Shown: positions 33,656 through 42,365 of the stretch, piece by piece
Numbering within the stretch: the stretch's first letter is position 1
Layout: each line of letters begins with the position of its first letter
Source: Listeria valentina
GTDB taxonomy: Bacteria > Bacillota > Bacilli > Lactobacillales > Listeriaceae
Reading direction: 5' to 3'
DNA: 45,306 nucleotides
NCBI RefSeq assembly: GCF_011800755.1
Contig: NZ_JAATJW010000016.1
Span: 1-45,306 of the forward strand
Notes under the pieces: model-generated
What the model saw: only the letters and a program-made list of their open reading frames with translations
Databases searched by the model: none
Told to the model about the DNA's origin: nothing
Made by a program: the position numbers and the translations under genes

Positions 33656-34794
33656 CAAAATCCTCCTTTACGGCGTGAAAGGGCCATTTTAGATAAGTAA
33701 ATGATTTGCGGATGTCGCGGCGTCTCGTTTTCTTGTAGCGCGACAAGCGTGACCTTGCTTTCGCCCCATTTATGCACTTCTCGGAGGAGCGCTTCACTCG
33801 TAGTCGACGTAAAGAGCAACAAGTGCTCACTTTGCGCGAGTTCCTCTTGAAGCAGGGGAAGGAGCACAGCGGGTTCTTGCGGCTTGATTTTGGCAAAAGC
33901 ATGAGAAAGTTCACTTAAGTGCTTTTTTCCTTGGTTGAAATCGAGCGTTTCGCTGGGACTTCCAAATAAGGCGACGCGGAGTTCCCCGTTTTCCTCAACC
34001 AATTTGCGGACGAACGAATACGCCGCGCTTAAAGCTGCTTCAAAATCTGGATGTGGCGCGCCGAAAAAACCAACGCTCATCCGACTTTTAGCGCTATTCT
34101 CAAATTCTCTTGTCATCATCGTGCCGGTTTTCGCGGTCGTTTTCCAGTCGATCGAGGCGATGCGGTCTCCAGCGCTATATTCCCGAAGCCCATGCAAATT
34201 GTCATTTTTCTTGATCGTCCAATGAGTCGCATTCTTGCCGCGTTCAGGTGCCGCTTCGCTCAATTTGTCAGCGATTTCCGGAAAGTAAGCTGGAAAAACT
34301 GTGAGCGTTTCCGCTTCGCCCGTCGTAATGCTTCGTTCGATCAATCCAAGCGGATCGCTCGTTCTCAGTTCGAGTGGAGCGAAACGGTGAATACCTCGCT
34401 TCGCTTCAAGCGTTTCAAAGGGGAGCGCGAGCGTATTTTTGAAAAAAGGAAAAGCTAGCTCACGAAGCGTGTGTCCTGCAAGTAAAGAATCCGGAATTGG
34501 CTGCCTAACGAGCAAGTAGCTAACCGGAAAATGCGATTTTCGGGTAAGCAAAAGTTCAATATCAATGGCATCACCAGCAAAATATTCTTGCTTATTGAAT
34601 TTCCGCACGAGCCGCCAATTTTTTAGCCGGTAAAGCGACAAAACTAAAATGAAAAGCAAAACCAAACCGAAAAAATAAGTCAAAAACCAGCTCGCGTTAT
34701 CGCCTTGAAACAGCGTGTAAACGATTAAACCCGCAAAAAGTAGAACCAATCCAACCCACTTTAAAGCAAGAAACAACGGACGTAGCTTATTCAT
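33655..34794 (-). CDS. DUF58 membrane protein
   Basis: 379 residues: two N-terminal helices (about 10-50), a beta-rich segment, then the DUF58/vWA-like core with the family motif G-D-R-I-A-S-I-D-W-K-T-T-A-K-T-G near 208-223. It overlaps moxR by 8 bp and the transglutaminase gene by a shared base, so the three are translationally coupled. DUF58 proteins are thought to work with MoxR ATPases as vWA-type partners. Molecular role unproven. Confidence 0.9.
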   Translation of the reverse strand: MNKLRPLFLALKWVGLVLLFAGLIVYTLFQGDNASWFLTYFFGLVLLFILVLSLYRLKNWRLVRKFNKQEYFAGDAIDIELLLTRKSHFPVSYLLVRQPIPDSLLAGHTLRELAFPFFKNTLALPFETLEAKRGIHRFAPLELRTSDPLGLIERSITTGEAETLTVFPAYFPEIADKLSEAAPERGKNATHWTIKKNDNLHGLREYSAGDRIASIDWKTTAKTGTMMTREFENSAKSRMSVGFFGAPHPDFEAALSAAYSFVRKLVEENGELRVALFGSPSETLDFNQGKKHLSELSHAFAKIKPQEPAVLLPLLQEELAQSEHLLLFTSTTSEALLREVHKWGESKVTLVALQENETPRHPQIIYLSKMALSRRKGGF

Positions 34795-35743
34795 TTGAAG
34801 CGCCCTTTTCGATTGGAACGGCAGTGCTTGATAAAATATCTTGGATCACTTGCTCAGCTTGGATGCCATCATAAAGCGCGTTAGCATTTAAAATGAGGCG
34901 GTGCCGAAAGACAAACGGCGCGAGATATTTAATATCATCTGGAGTTACAAAGTCCCGTCCCGAAATGAAGGCAAAACTTTTCGCGGCTTGCATCATCGCA
35001 ATCGTTGCGCGCGGGCTTGCTCCAAGTGAAATCGCTGGGTGTTCCCGAGTGGCTTGTGCCAAATCCACGATATAGCCTTTTAGTTCATCCGAAAGTGCCA
35101 CATTTTGGCTCGCTTTTTTGAGCGCAACGAGTTCATCAGCATGGATGACAGCTTGGACGTTTAGAAGCGCATCCGCACTTCGCTCGCCGCTTAAAAGCTC
35201 AATCTCCTCAGCCTTCGTTGGATAGCCCATCGTCATTTTAAATAGAAACCGGTCAAGTTGGGCTTCTGGAAGCGCGTAAGTGCCTTCGTATTCAATCGGG
35301 TTTTGAGTGGCCATGACGAAAAAAGGCTCAGCAAGAGGATAAGTCACACCATCCACAGTGACGCTATTTTCGGCCATCCCTTCTAGCAAAGCCGCTTGTG
35401 TTCTTGGCGCTGTTCGGTTGATTTCATCGGCCAAAATAATATTGCCCATGATCGGCCCTGGCCGAAACTCAAATTTGCGGCTATCGGGATTAAACACGGA
35501 AACCCCAGTCACATCTGATGGCAAGAGGTCTGGCGTGAACTGGATCCGTTGAAAGGCGGTATCGAGTGATTTAGCGAGCGCGCGGACGAGCATCGTTTTC
35601 CCAACGCCTGGAACGTCTTCAATTAAAACATGGCCTCCTGCAAAGAGAGCCGTTAAGCTAAGCTCAATTACACGGCGTTTGCCGACGATTACTTGTTCTA
35701 CTTGTTCGATAATTTGTTCGATTTTGCGAGCTGAGTCATTCAT
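34787..35743 (-). CDS. MoxR-family AAA+ ATPase
   Basis: 318 residues. Walker A G-V-G-K-T-M-L (about 45-51), Walker B I-I-L-A-D-E-I-N (about 106-113), sensor 1 A-T-Q-N-P (about 148-152), and the C-terminal lid with sensor-2-like S-P-R-A-T. It is a chaperone-like ATPase that typically acts on the DUF58 and transglutaminase partners encoded downstream. GGGAGG precedes the ATG. It is divergent from rlmN, so the 158-bp gap holds both promoters. Confidence 0.93.
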   Translation of the reverse strand: MNDSARKIEQIIEQVEQVIVGKRRVIELSLTALFAGGHVLIEDVPGVGKTMLVRALAKSLDTAFQRIQFTPDLLPSDVTGVSVFNPDSRKFEFRPGPIMGNIILADEINRTAPRTQAALLEGMAENSVTVDGVTYPLAEPFFVMATQNPIEYEGTYALPEAQLDRFLFKMTMGYPTKAEEIELLSGERSADALLNVQAVIHADELVALKKASQNVALSDELKGYIVDLAQATREHPAISLGASPRATIAMMQAAKSFAFISGRDFVTPDDIKYLAPFVFRHRLILNANALYDGIQAEQVIQDILSSTAVPIEKGASNE

Positions 35744-35901
35744 TCATTAAAATCCTCCCGTTCGGTTGTGTTGTACTAAGTATAAAATAGAGCGGGAACG
35801 AAGTACAATAAATTAATTTAAGGTTTACGCCGAAAAGTATTGCCACGCAGTGCGAAAACCTATAAAATGGGAGTGAGATCTTAAAGAGAAGAGGCTGAAT
35901 A

Positions 35902-37005
35902 ATGACGAAAAAATCCATTTACGGATTGACGTTTGATGACTTAACGACTTGGTTTACCGAACAAGGACAGAAAAAATTTCGGGCAACACAAGTTTGGGAA
36001 TGGCTCTACCGGAAGCGTGTAACTTCTTTCGATGAAATGAGCAATGTCCCAAAGGAAAGCATTCAACTATTAAATGATAATTTTGTATTAAACACTTTAG
36101 AAGAACAAATTGTGCAAGAATCTGCTGATGGTACGATTAAATATTTATTTAAGCTTGAGGATGGCAATTTGATTGAAACGGTCATGATGACGCATGAATA
36201 CGGCTTGTCCGTTTGTGTGACGACGCAAGTGGGCTGTAACATCGGATGCACGTTTTGCGCAAGTGGTTTGCTGAAAAAACAACGGGATTTAACAGCTGAC
36301 GAAATTGTTTCGCAAATCATGAATGTGCAGCACTTTTTGGATAAACGTGGGAAAGAGGAGCGCGTTAGCCACATTGTTGTGATGGGCATTGGCGAACCGT
36401 TTGACAACTATGAAAACGTCATGAGTTTCTTACGAGTCGTGAATCACGACAAGGGACTTGCAATCGGCGCACGCCACATCACCGTTTCAACGAGTGGGCT
36501 TGCACCAAGAATTATTGATTTTGCGAATGAAGATTTCCAAGTAAATTTGGCGGTTTCGCTGCATGCGCCGAACAATGAAATTCGGACAAACATTATGCGT
36601 ATCAACCGGACGTTCCCGCTCGAGAAGCTGATGAGTGCGATCGAATATTATATTGAAAAAACCAACCGTCGTGTAACGTATGAATATATCATGTTGCGTG
36701 ATGTGAACGACTCGAAAAAAGAAGCGCAGGAGCTAGCGGATTTACTCAAGAATCAACGGCGTTTGTCTTACGTCAATTTGATTCCCTACAATCCAGTGGA
36801 TGAGCACAATCAATACGAACGCAGCCGGAAAGAAGATGTGCTTGCCTTTTACGATGTGTTGAAGAAAAATGGCGTGAATTGTGTGGTTCGTCGTGAACAC
36901 GGAACCGATATTGATGCGGCTTGCGGGCAGCTTCGAAGCAAACAAATTAAGCGTGTCGGCGTGAGAGAGCGGATGCGTCAAAATAAAGCTCTTGAGCAAG
37001 AATAA
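35902..37005 (+). CDS. rlmN: Dual-specificity rRNA/tRNA methyltransferase RlmN
   Basis: A 367-residue radical SAM enzyme that methylates C2 of A2503 in 23S rRNA and A37 of tRNA. Cluster cysteines C112, C116 and C119 lie in [13 protein letters not shown] follows, and the methyl-carrying resolving cysteine C341 is in D-A-A-C-G-Q-L. The N-terminal accessory domain begins at residue 5 (Y-G-L-T-F-D-D-L). It matches RlmN and not the resistance enzyme Cfr, judging by overall motifs and length. The ATG follows AGAGAAGAGG. Single gene. Confidence 0.93.
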   Translation: MTKKSIYGLTFDDLTTWFTEQGQKKFRATQVWEWLYRKRVTSFDEMSNVPKESIQLLNDNFVLNTLEEQIVQESADGTIKYLFKLEDGNLIETVMMTHEYGLSVCVTTQVGCNIGCTFCASGLLKKQRDLTADEIVSQIMNVQHFLDKRGKEERVSHIVVMGIGEPFDNYENVMSFLRVVNHDKGLAIGARHITVSTSGLAPRIIDFANEDFQVNLAVSLHAPNNEIRTNIMRINRTFPLEKLMSAIEYYIEKTNRRVTYEYIMLRDVNDSKKEAQELADLLKNQRRLSYVNLIPYNPVDEHNQYERSRKEDVLAFYDVLKKNGVNCVVRREHGTDIDAACGQLRSKQIKRVGVRERMRQNKALEQE

Positions 37006-37014
37006 AATAGCAAA

Positions 37015-37090
37015 GAGGCTGGGACATAAATCTTAGCTAAACGTGAAAACCGGGTAGAAAATCAAAAAAGATTTTCTACCCGGTTTTTTT
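37015..37090 (+). terminator. GAGGCTGGGACATAA element plus strong terminator
   Basis: GAGGCTGGGACATAA (37015-37029) is a motif I recall as common in intergenic regions of Listeria, staphylococci and enterococci. It leads into an 18-bp perfect stem (37046-37063 with 37070-37087, A6 loop) and a T run. It ends rlmN and may also shield the minus-strand gene that follows. Confidence 0.85.
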
Positions 37091-37104
37091 ACCCCATTAA
37101 CAAG

Positions 37105-37560
37105 TCAAAATAAAGGTTTCACAAAAAATCGTTTTTTCCATTGAAGCTTAATCTTCTCTGAAATCTTTTTCCCATCTTTGACCCATATAATTTTATAGTA
37201 TGTAGATTGCTTTAGTTCGGTTTTTCGGGGAGGGTTATAGTAAGTTTCACTATCAGTCAAAGTTTTCCCATCAAAATTCCCCTCGCCTTTTTTTAACATA
37301 TCTCCATCAAACAATGGATAGGTTTTTTCCCCAACAATTTGCTCAAGCTTGATTAGCTTTATTTCTCCAGGTTTTTTCCATTTTATAGTTCCAGTCCAAG
37401 GGAATTTTTCTGAATCTGCTTCGTCTCCCTTTCTTGGTTCATATTTAATTTTCCAGTTCGAACTTTGTCCTTCAATAATTGGCGGCTGAAAATAAGAAAA
37501 AATCATAAAGCCTCCCACAATCAATATGGCTATGCTCACAAATAAATACCTTTTTTTCAT
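37105..37560 (-). CDS. Membrane-anchored extracytoplasmic protein, function unknown
   Basis: 151 residues with an N-terminal anchor or uncleaved signal (K-K-R-Y-L-F-V-S-I-A-I-L-I-V-G-G-F) and no lipobox. The outside part is strand-rich and lysine-rich (G-T-I-K-W-K-K-P-G-E-I-K-L, T-Y-Y-K-I-I-W-V-K-D-G-K-K) and looks like a single beta-sandwich of the kind found in small listerial secreted proteins. It has an AGGAGAGGGAGGA site upstream of its ATG. It sits at the boundary where the window changes from core-like to accessory genes. No family recognised. Confidence 0.65.
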   Translation of the reverse strand: MKKRYLFVSIAILIVGGFMIFSYFQPPIIEGQSSNWKIKYEPRKGDEADSEKFPWTGTIKWKKPGEIKLIKLEQIVGEKTYPLFDGDMLKKGEGNFDGKTLTDSETYYNPPRKTELKQSTYYKIIWVKDGKKISEKIKLQWKKRFFVKPLF

Positions 37561-37871
37561 ATTCCTCCCTCTCCTCTCAAAAGCAAATAACTCTTATGGA
37601 GGATTTTTTTATCTACTTCCCATGTTGCTATTAAACGAGCTGCTTTTTCGACAGTCTGAGTCTAGAGTTTATAAGTTCTAGCCCTTTTTATATTTTCTAG
37701 GAATGGCTGGTCCGCAAGGGAACCCCTTTCTTACGTAGATGGAAGAAAGTAGCGTTAAACATGGTTTTTAGTTATCAGGCAAAAAGGGAAAATATCAAAG
37801 AGAAAGTTATACTAAGATTATATTGGAGGAGAACCCAAAATTAAGAAATAGAGTTGAGGTGGGAGATTAAA
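37561..37871. other. Intergenic region before the SDR gene
   Basis: No convincing gene. It holds a terminator-like element (GAGTCTAGAG, then TTTATAAG, TTCTAG, CCC and T5 at 37658-37690), described separately, and two possible ribosome sites: GGAGGAG at 37826 without a start codon nearby, and GAGGTGGGAG at 37856 that serves the SDR gene. Confidence 0.5.
37658..37690 (+). repeat. CTAGA hairpin element, copy 1
   Basis: GAGTCTAGAGTTTATAAG continues to TTCTAGCCCTTTTTA: an imperfect stem-loop with a T run. A close relative (GAGTCTAGAATTTAAAAA, then TTCTAGGCTTTTTT) lies at 38666-38697, just after the SDR gene, in the same orientation. Confidence 0.55.
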
Positions 37872-38642
37872 ATGAGAATTTCGAACCAATGCATTATTAT
37901 CACAGGTGGAACTTCAGGCATCGGACTTGCTTTTGCAAAAAAGTTTCTCGAATTGGGAAATCAAGTTATTGTTATTGGTCGCAATCAGGATACGATTGAT
38001 CAAGTTACTCAAGGAAATAAAGGCTTAATTGGACTCCAAGGTGATGTATCGAATATCGACTCTGTGAGGGAAATGGCCATATTCATTCAAAATCATTATC
38101 CTGAAGCAAACATTTTATTGAACTCTGCAGGAATCATGAGGGCTTTTAATGTGTTTGATGAACAGGTGAGTCTTGAACAAGTGACGGCTGAGGTGACAAC
38201 AAATTTAAACGGAACGATTTGGATGACAAAAGCTTTGTTGCCACAATTTGTAAAACAACAAGAAGCTATGATTGTGACAGTTAGCTCTGGTCTTTCTTAT
38301 TTTTCTTCTCCATTTCACCCGGTTTACTCGGCGACAAAAGCAGCTGTACATAGGTATACAGATGCTCTTCGAATTCAACTGAATGAAGCGGAGAAGAATA
38401 TCCGTGTTCTGGAGATTGTGCCACCGCTGGTAAATGAGACGAATCTTGAATCCAATGGGAATGGAAAAAGTGTAAATGCTAAGATACCGAACATGACTCT
38501 AGATAAACTTGTAAATGAAGGAATTAAAGGTATGAAGCAAAATAAAAAACGTGTAGTTCCGGGTTTTTCAAAATTTCTTCGTTTAGCTGGTAAGATTTTC
38601 CCCGATTATTTAGCAAATAGAATGGGGAAAGGTAGAGAGTAA
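37872..38642 (+). CDS. Short-chain dehydrogenase/reductase (DltE-like)
   Basis: A 256-residue classical SDR. The NAD(P)-binding motif T-G-G-T-S-G-I-G lies at about 12-19, N-S-A-G at about 85-88, the catalytic Ser in V-S-S-G-L-S-Y, and Y-S-A-T-K (Tyr and Lys) follows. I-T-G-G-T-S-G-I-G with P-P-L-V-N-E-T-N resembles the DltE/YusZ-like group. Substrate unknown. ATG 37872 follows GAGGTGGGAG; an 18-bp open extension lacks a ribosome site. The gene is bracketed by two related terminator elements, suggesting it was inserted or moved as a unit. Confidence 0.88.
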   Translation: MRISNQCIIITGGTSGIGLAFAKKFLELGNQVIVIGRNQDTIDQVTQGNKGLIGLQGDVSNIDSVREMAIFIQNHYPEANILLNSAGIMRAFNVFDEQVSLEQVTAEVTTNLNGTIWMTKALLPQFVKQQEAMIVTVSSGLSYFSSPFHPVYSATKAAVHRYTDALRIQLNEAEKNIRVLEIVPPLVNETNLESNGNGKSVNAKIPNMTLDKLVNEGIKGMKQNKKRVVPGFSKFLRLAGKIFPDYLANRMGKGRE

Positions 38643-38665
38643 AGATAAAAAATTTGATAAAGAGG

Positions 38666-38697
38666 AGTCTAGAATTTAAAAATTCTAGGCTTTTTTC
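38666..38697 (+). terminator. CTAGA hairpin element, copy 2, terminator of the SDR gene
   Basis: GTCTAGAATTT (38668-38678) pairs with AAATTCTAGGC (38681-38691) imperfectly, then T6. Similar in sequence and strand to the element at 37658-37690. Confidence 0.75.
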
Positions 38698-38698
38698 A

Positions 38699-39015
38699 TC
38701 TAGCAAAAGAAATAGACCTTTCATGTAGTTTTTTGGGGGATTGGTCTTTAAGCATTATATTAAAAGTTAGACTAGAACAATTTAATCTAGTCTAACTTGA
38801 ATTGAATGAGAATTTACTCTACATAAAAAGCAACTCATTGTATTGTTTACTGATTTTCTTAACTTTATCCATCATCTGGGTAAGATTGCTTATTCATCAA
38901 AAAGGGTATTCATGCTTTTTTTAATCTAAACTGTCACAAAATAGACACAGACAACAAAAGAACATTGTGCTATTGTATACTTGTGAAAAACTAAAACAGA
39001 AGGAGATGGAGTAGA
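38699..39015. other. Intergenic region with a 13-bp hairpin and the type VII promoter
   Basis: AAGTTAGACTAGA (38764-38776) and TCTAGTCTAACTT (38786-38798) form a perfect stem without a T tract on the plus strand. Nearer the WXG100 gene, TATACT (38976-38981) is a plausible -10 box; I see no good -35. The rest is AT-rich with no gene. Confidence 0.5.
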
Positions 39016-39309
39016 ATGTCAGGACAAATTAGAATGAGCCCAGCTGAGTTACGGGATCGTGCCAAAACGTATGGGACAAGTGCTCGAGATATTGAACAAA
39101 CGCTACAACGTCTATCCCAAACACAAGAACAACTTCGCAGTGAATGGGAAGGACAGGCTTTTGCACGATTTGATGATCAGTTTAATCAATTAAAACCAAA
39201 AGTAACCGAGTTTGCGAATTTGATGGATCAAATTGAACAACAACTTCAAAAAACAGCGACAGCCGTGGAAGAACAAGACCAACAACTTTCTCAAAACTTT
39301 GGATTTTAA
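39016..39309 (+). CDS. WXG100 (EsxA-like) type VII secretion protein
   Basis: 97 residues forming a helix-turn-helix hairpin, with the W-E-G turn (S-E-W-E-G-Q-A-F) at about 42-49, the hallmark of WXG100 proteins exported by type VII systems. The helices are rich in Q and E. GAAGGAGATGGAG precedes the ATG. A terminator-like hairpin separates it from the Lap/LXG genes, so it may be expressed at a higher level or separately. It may be a helper or structural substrate of a type VIIb machine encoded elsewhere; no essC is visible here. Confidence 0.92.
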   Translation: MSGQIRMSPAELRDRAKTYGTSARDIEQTLQRLSQTQEQLRSEWEGQAFARFDDQFNQLKPKVTEFANLMDQIEQQLQKTATAVEEQDQQLSQNFGF

Positions 39310-39323
39310 TCCTACTATCAAAT

Positions 39324-39359
39324 ACGCCCCTTATGAGTTTCTCGTAAGAGGTGTTTTTT
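39324..39359 (+). terminator. Hairpin with T run between the WXG100 gene and the LXG operon
   Basis: ACGCCCCTTATGAG (39324-39337) pairs imperfectly with CTCGTAAGAGGTGT (39341-39354), followed by T6. It probably attenuates rather than fully stops transcription into the Lap genes, since no clear promoter is seen after it. Confidence 0.65.
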
Positions 39360-39388
39360 CTAAAAAGGTGGGAAGGAGAGGATAATGA

Positions 39389-39682
39389 ATGAGCACAGTA
39401 GCGAGTGATTTAGGGCAAGCCTCCGAAAAAGCTACCGCACTTCAACAAGCGGTTTTGCTCCTCCAGACACAAGGCACAACTGTGACGAAGGATGAAGAAA
39501 CAACAGTTGGAGGGAATGCACAGGCGCATACGGCCATTCAAGCAGAAGGTGAGGCGGTTTCCCAGATTGCGAGTGCGTTAACGACAGCAAGTACGAACTT
39601 GCAAAGCGTTGCGGAGGCCTTTGCAGCGAAAGATGCGGAAATAGGAGCCAGCCTTTCACCGATTGGAGGACCAACACCATGA
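39389..39682 (+). CDS. Lap1-like LXG-associated targeting protein (DUF3130/TIGR04197-like)
   Basis: 97 residues, all helix, rich in A, T, Q and S (A-T-A-L-Q-Q-A-V-L-L-L-Q-T-Q-G-T-T-V). Near the C-terminus F-A-A-K-D fits the F-x-x-x-D signal of Lap1 (DUF3130) proteins, which bind the LXG domain and help deliver the toxin to the type VII machine. ATG 39389 is in frame; ATG 39385 stops after seven codons. The stop overlaps the next start (ATGA). Position directly before a DUF3958-like gene and an LXG gene supports the call. Confidence 0.82.
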   Translation: MSTVASDLGQASEKATALQQAVLLLQTQGTTVTKDEETTVGGNAQAHTAIQAEGEAVSQIASALTTASTNLQSVAEAFAAKDAEIGASLSPIGGPTP

Positions 39683-40032
39683 AGACGTGGACCGAGTGGC
39701 AGCAAGAGGAACGGCGGTTACTGGGGAAAGAAGATGAAAACCAACAAAAAAGGCGTGCTGTTCTGCAACTTCAAGAGGCTTATGCGAACCATTTTCGAGA
39801 AGGGCTCCGATTTGTGGAAGGGGTGAGTTGGCAGTTTCGGAAAAATGATCGAGCTTTTTTGCGGGAGGATATGCAAGAACGGGTTTTTTCCCTTTCACGA
39901 TCGGTGCAAGAACATTTTGACGTCATGGAAGAAGCCTTCCAACAAGAAAAAAGAGACCTAGAAGACCAAGCCCATGAAGTCGCCTATGGAAAAAGAAAAG
40001 CATTCTTAGACGAACAGGAGGTGAAAGCATGA
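39679..40032 (+). CDS. Lap2-like LXG-associated helical protein (DUF3958-like)
   Basis: 117 residues, highly charged and helical (E-W-Q-Q-E-E-R-R-L-L-G-K-E-D-E-N-Q-Q-K-R), lacking W-x-G, with F-R-E-G-L-R-F-V-E and a long basic-acidic C-terminal helix. This fits the DUF3958 (Lap2) family, the second small partner that binds LXG toxins. It overlaps both neighbours (ATGA at each junction) with GGAGG before its ATG. Confidence 0.8.
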   Translation: MKTWTEWQQEERRLLGKEDENQQKRRAVLQLQEAYANHFREGLRFVEGVSWQFRKNDRAFLREDMQERVFSLSRSVQEHFDVMEEAFQQEKRDLEDQAHEVAYGKRKAFLDEQEVKA

Positions 40033-41480
40033 GTATCGATATGTATGTATCGAAATCCAAAGCCCAAGCGACGAGTATGAGTCAAGTTTGCCAGCAACAT
40101 TTAGAGGGCTATGAAGCCCTTCAACAAGCGATTCATCAGTTTACAGGAGATAGCCCTTTACTGAAAGGGAAAGCGTATGATTCGGCCAAAGCTTTTTATA
40201 GCGCAGTTCTGTTGCCCCTCGTTCAAGCAGGTGTTCTTTTAACAGAAGCGACTGAAGAAGCCGTTCAGAAATTTCCAGAACGTTATCAAAGTGAAGTCGA
40301 TAGTGGGGATCTGAAACAATCCGAATTGGAAGAACAAATACGGCAAGCAGATAACCTCATCAACCAAGCGAATGCGCTACAGAAACAAGTGCTGCAATCT
40401 CCGTTACCAGAAACGGATCAACAAATGCAGTTGAAATTCAATCAAGCTCTGATTGACGTTTATCAAACGAGTAAAAAGGAACTCGAAGACAAACTACGAA
40501 AATTAGTCGCTTTTCATGCGAGTTCACCGAGTATTTTTTCAGAAATTGCGAGCTTGAAACAGGCTATTGATCAAGGGATTGCTCAAACGAAGTCGGCTTG
40601 GAATTCCTCAACGGGAACTTTTGTGGTTCCGCCTCAGGAAAAATTAATGTGGGCTGAGATGGTTACTAAAAAAGTGAAACAAAGTGATGCTCAATTTTTA
40701 GAAAGAATAAGCAAAAAAGTACCAAATTTATCTGATGCTGAGCGAGCAAAATTATTCACACTAGCTCAAACAAATCCTGATATGGAGCCACCACAAGAAA
40801 TTATTGACTATTTTATGAAAGATGTGGATGAAATTCCAAAATCTATCATAGACAATTTGCCACAAGATTTATTTAATGCAGGCGTAGAATCAAGTGGAAA
40901 AGCAGTTCAGAGCTTTGGCTTTCTTTTGACTGCATTAACGGGGAAAATGGGGCCAGGTGGAGCAGGTAATTTTGTGATGGTTAATCCAAGTACATCTTCA
41001 CTCACAACTAATTTGATTAAAATAGGAAGTACCGTGGCAAAAGTAGGGAAATATGGACTTCCGGTTGTTGGTGGAGTTATTGATGGGGTGACACAAATTA
41101 CGCAAGGTGAAGATGTAGGCGATGCGGTTATAAAATCTGCGGTACATGTAGGTATTGGTTTTGCTGGTGGAGAAGCAGGTGCAGCAATAGGTGCAGCAAT
41201 TGGAACAGCCATTCCTATACCGATAGTTGGGACAGTAGTTGGTGGAGTTTTAGGATTTGCGGTAGGCGTTGGAATTACAGCCGTTGGCAACTATGTTTTT
41301 GACAAGATTTATGATAAAAAAGATGATATCATCAGAGGAGCAAAAAAAATTGTAGATGACATCGGTGAAAAAACAAAAGAAGTAGGAAAAAGCATAGAAA
41401 AAGGTGTTAAGAGTGTTGGAGATAAAATTGGAAATGCAGCTTCAGGGTTTATGAAAGGTTTAGGAAGCGCTTTTGGCTAA
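40029..41480 (+). CDS. LXG-domain type VII toxin with glycine-zipper C-terminus
   Basis: 483 residues. The N-terminal 200 or so are an LXG domain (Y-V-S-K-S-K-A-Q-A at the start, then L-L-K-G-K-A-Y-D-S-A-K-A-F-Y at about 44-57 with the L-x-G motif, then helical to about 200). A linker and a middle segment follow. About 345-420 is a glycine-zipper membrane stretch (G-G-V-I-D-G-V, A-G-G-E-A-G-A-A-I-G-A-A-I-G, V-G-T-V-V-G-G-V-L-G-F-A-V-G-V-G). The end is an amphipathic lysine-rich tail. The glycine zipper resembles the membrane-depolarising LXG toxin TelE of Streptococcus gallolyticus, so pore formation is inferred. The next gene is the likely immunity protein. Confidence 0.87.
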   Translation: MSIDMYVSKSKAQATSMSQVCQQHLEGYEALQQAIHQFTGDSPLLKGKAYDSAKAFYSAVLLPLVQAGVLLTEATEEAVQKFPERYQSEVDSGDLKQSELEEQIRQADNLINQANALQKQVLQSPLPETDQQMQLKFNQALIDVYQTSKKELEDKLRKLVAFHASSPSIFSEIASLKQAIDQGIAQTKSAWNSSTGTFVVPPQEKLMWAEMVTKKVKQSDAQFLERISKKVPNLSDAERAKLFTLAQTNPDMEPPQEIIDYFMKDVDEIPKSIIDNLPQDLFNAGVESSGKAVQSFGFLLTALTGKMGPGGAGNFVMVNPSTSSLTTNLIKIGSTVAKVGKYGLPVVGGVIDGVTQITQGEDVGDAVIKSAVHVGIGFAGGEAGAAIGAAIGTAIPIPIVGTVVGGVLGFAVGVGITAVGNYVFDKIYDKKDDIIRGAKKIVDDIGEKTKEVGKSIEKGVKSVGDKIGNAASGFMKGLGSAFG

Positions 41481-41492
41481 GAAAGGATAGAA

Positions 41493-42056
41493 ATGATGAA
41501 ATCACCGTGGATTCCTGTATTTTATGATAAAAAAGAAAATAAAAATTACTTTTATAATATAAATGAGAAAAAATTTGTTGAAGGAAAGTATTCTGCTCAA
41601 AATACTATTGTCACATTACTTTCTGGAACTGTTGGAGTTGTTTTGTATGCGCTTCTGGGATCATTTATTATAAAAATGCCAATTAATTATCTAGTAGGCT
41701 TAAGTATTTTATTAGGCGTTGCTATCAGTGTACTATTGATTATTGTGATTGATCATTCTAGTAAAAAAAGTGTTTTTAGGACTCCTACCTCAATAGAAAA
41801 AGTATCCTTTTGCTTTGAAGAAGGTGAGAAGCAACTTAAAAAAAATCTTAGAATAGGATGTTGGACCCTTTTATTGGCTATAGGAAGTACCGTTGTACTC
41901 TACTTTTCCAATGGAGAGGCGATTTTGTTTTTTGCTACAGCTCTTTTTTGGATGTTACCTATTCCGCTATTTGCTTTACAAAGACCTTTCAAGAGGAAAA
42001 AAATGTATGCTCTTTATAAAAAGAACCAATTACCAATAGAGAATGGAGAAATTTAA
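41493..42056 (+). CDS. Multi-pass membrane protein, candidate immunity to the LXG toxin
   Basis: 187 residues with two pairs of helices (about 40-62 and 68-92; about 128-146 and 150-172), each pair joined by a short loop. It lies directly after the LXG gene, the usual position for immunity, and a membrane location suits neutralisation of a pore-forming toxin. No family recognised. It starts at ATG 41493 or 41496 after AAAGGA. Its stop is immediately followed by the next ATG. Confidence 0.72.
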   Translation: MMKSPWIPVFYDKKENKNYFYNINEKKFVEGKYSAQNTIVTLLSGTVGVVLYALLGSFIIKMPINYLVGLSILLGVAISVLLIIVIDHSSKKSVFRTPTSIEKVSFCFEEGEKQLKKNLRIGCWTLLLAIGSTVVLYFSNGEAILFFATALFWMLPIPLFALQRPFKRKKMYALYKKNQLPIENGEI

Positions 42057-42365
42057 ATGGAAGAATTGTTGCCACTAGGATCTGTCGTACGTTTGAAAAA
42101 CGGAGAACAGCAACTTTTAATTATCAGTCGTTTCGCGCTGTATAATAATCAAGGAGTGATCGGTTACTTTGAATACAGTGGATGTTTATATCCCAATGGA
42201 CAGACTGACCAAACTTCTTATTTTTTTAATCAGGAAGATATTGAGGAAATCTATTTTACAGGTTACGTCAATGAAGCGGAAAGAGCTTTTCGTGAAAAAG
42301 TAGACGAAGAATTAAAAAAAATAACTTATCCACGATTTGAACTCATTGTGACAGAGAATGAATAA
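42057..42365 (+). CDS. Lap3-like DUF4176 protein
   Basis: 102 residues starting L-P-L-G-S-V-V-R-L-K-N-G-E-Q-Q-L-L-I-I-S-R, the diagnostic opening of DUF4176, with C-L-Y-P-N-G-Q-T-D-Q-T-S-Y-F-F-N and E-I-Y-F-T-G-Y later. DUF4176 proteins (Lap3) are a third partner found with LXG effectors. It begins immediately after the immunity gene's stop. After its TAA the frame stays open, as described for 42366-42581. Confidence 0.85.
   Translation: MEELLPLGSVVRLKNGEQQLLIISRFALYNNQGVIGYFEYSGCLYPNGQTDQTSYFFNQEDIEEIYFTGYVNEAERAFREKVDEELKKITYPRFELIVTENE

Noticed and set aside
31865-34458. Several open frames of 60-150 codons opposite the transglutaminase and DUF58 genes
   Set aside because: They are antisense shadows of GC-rich coding sequence without ribosome sites or recognisable protein patterns.
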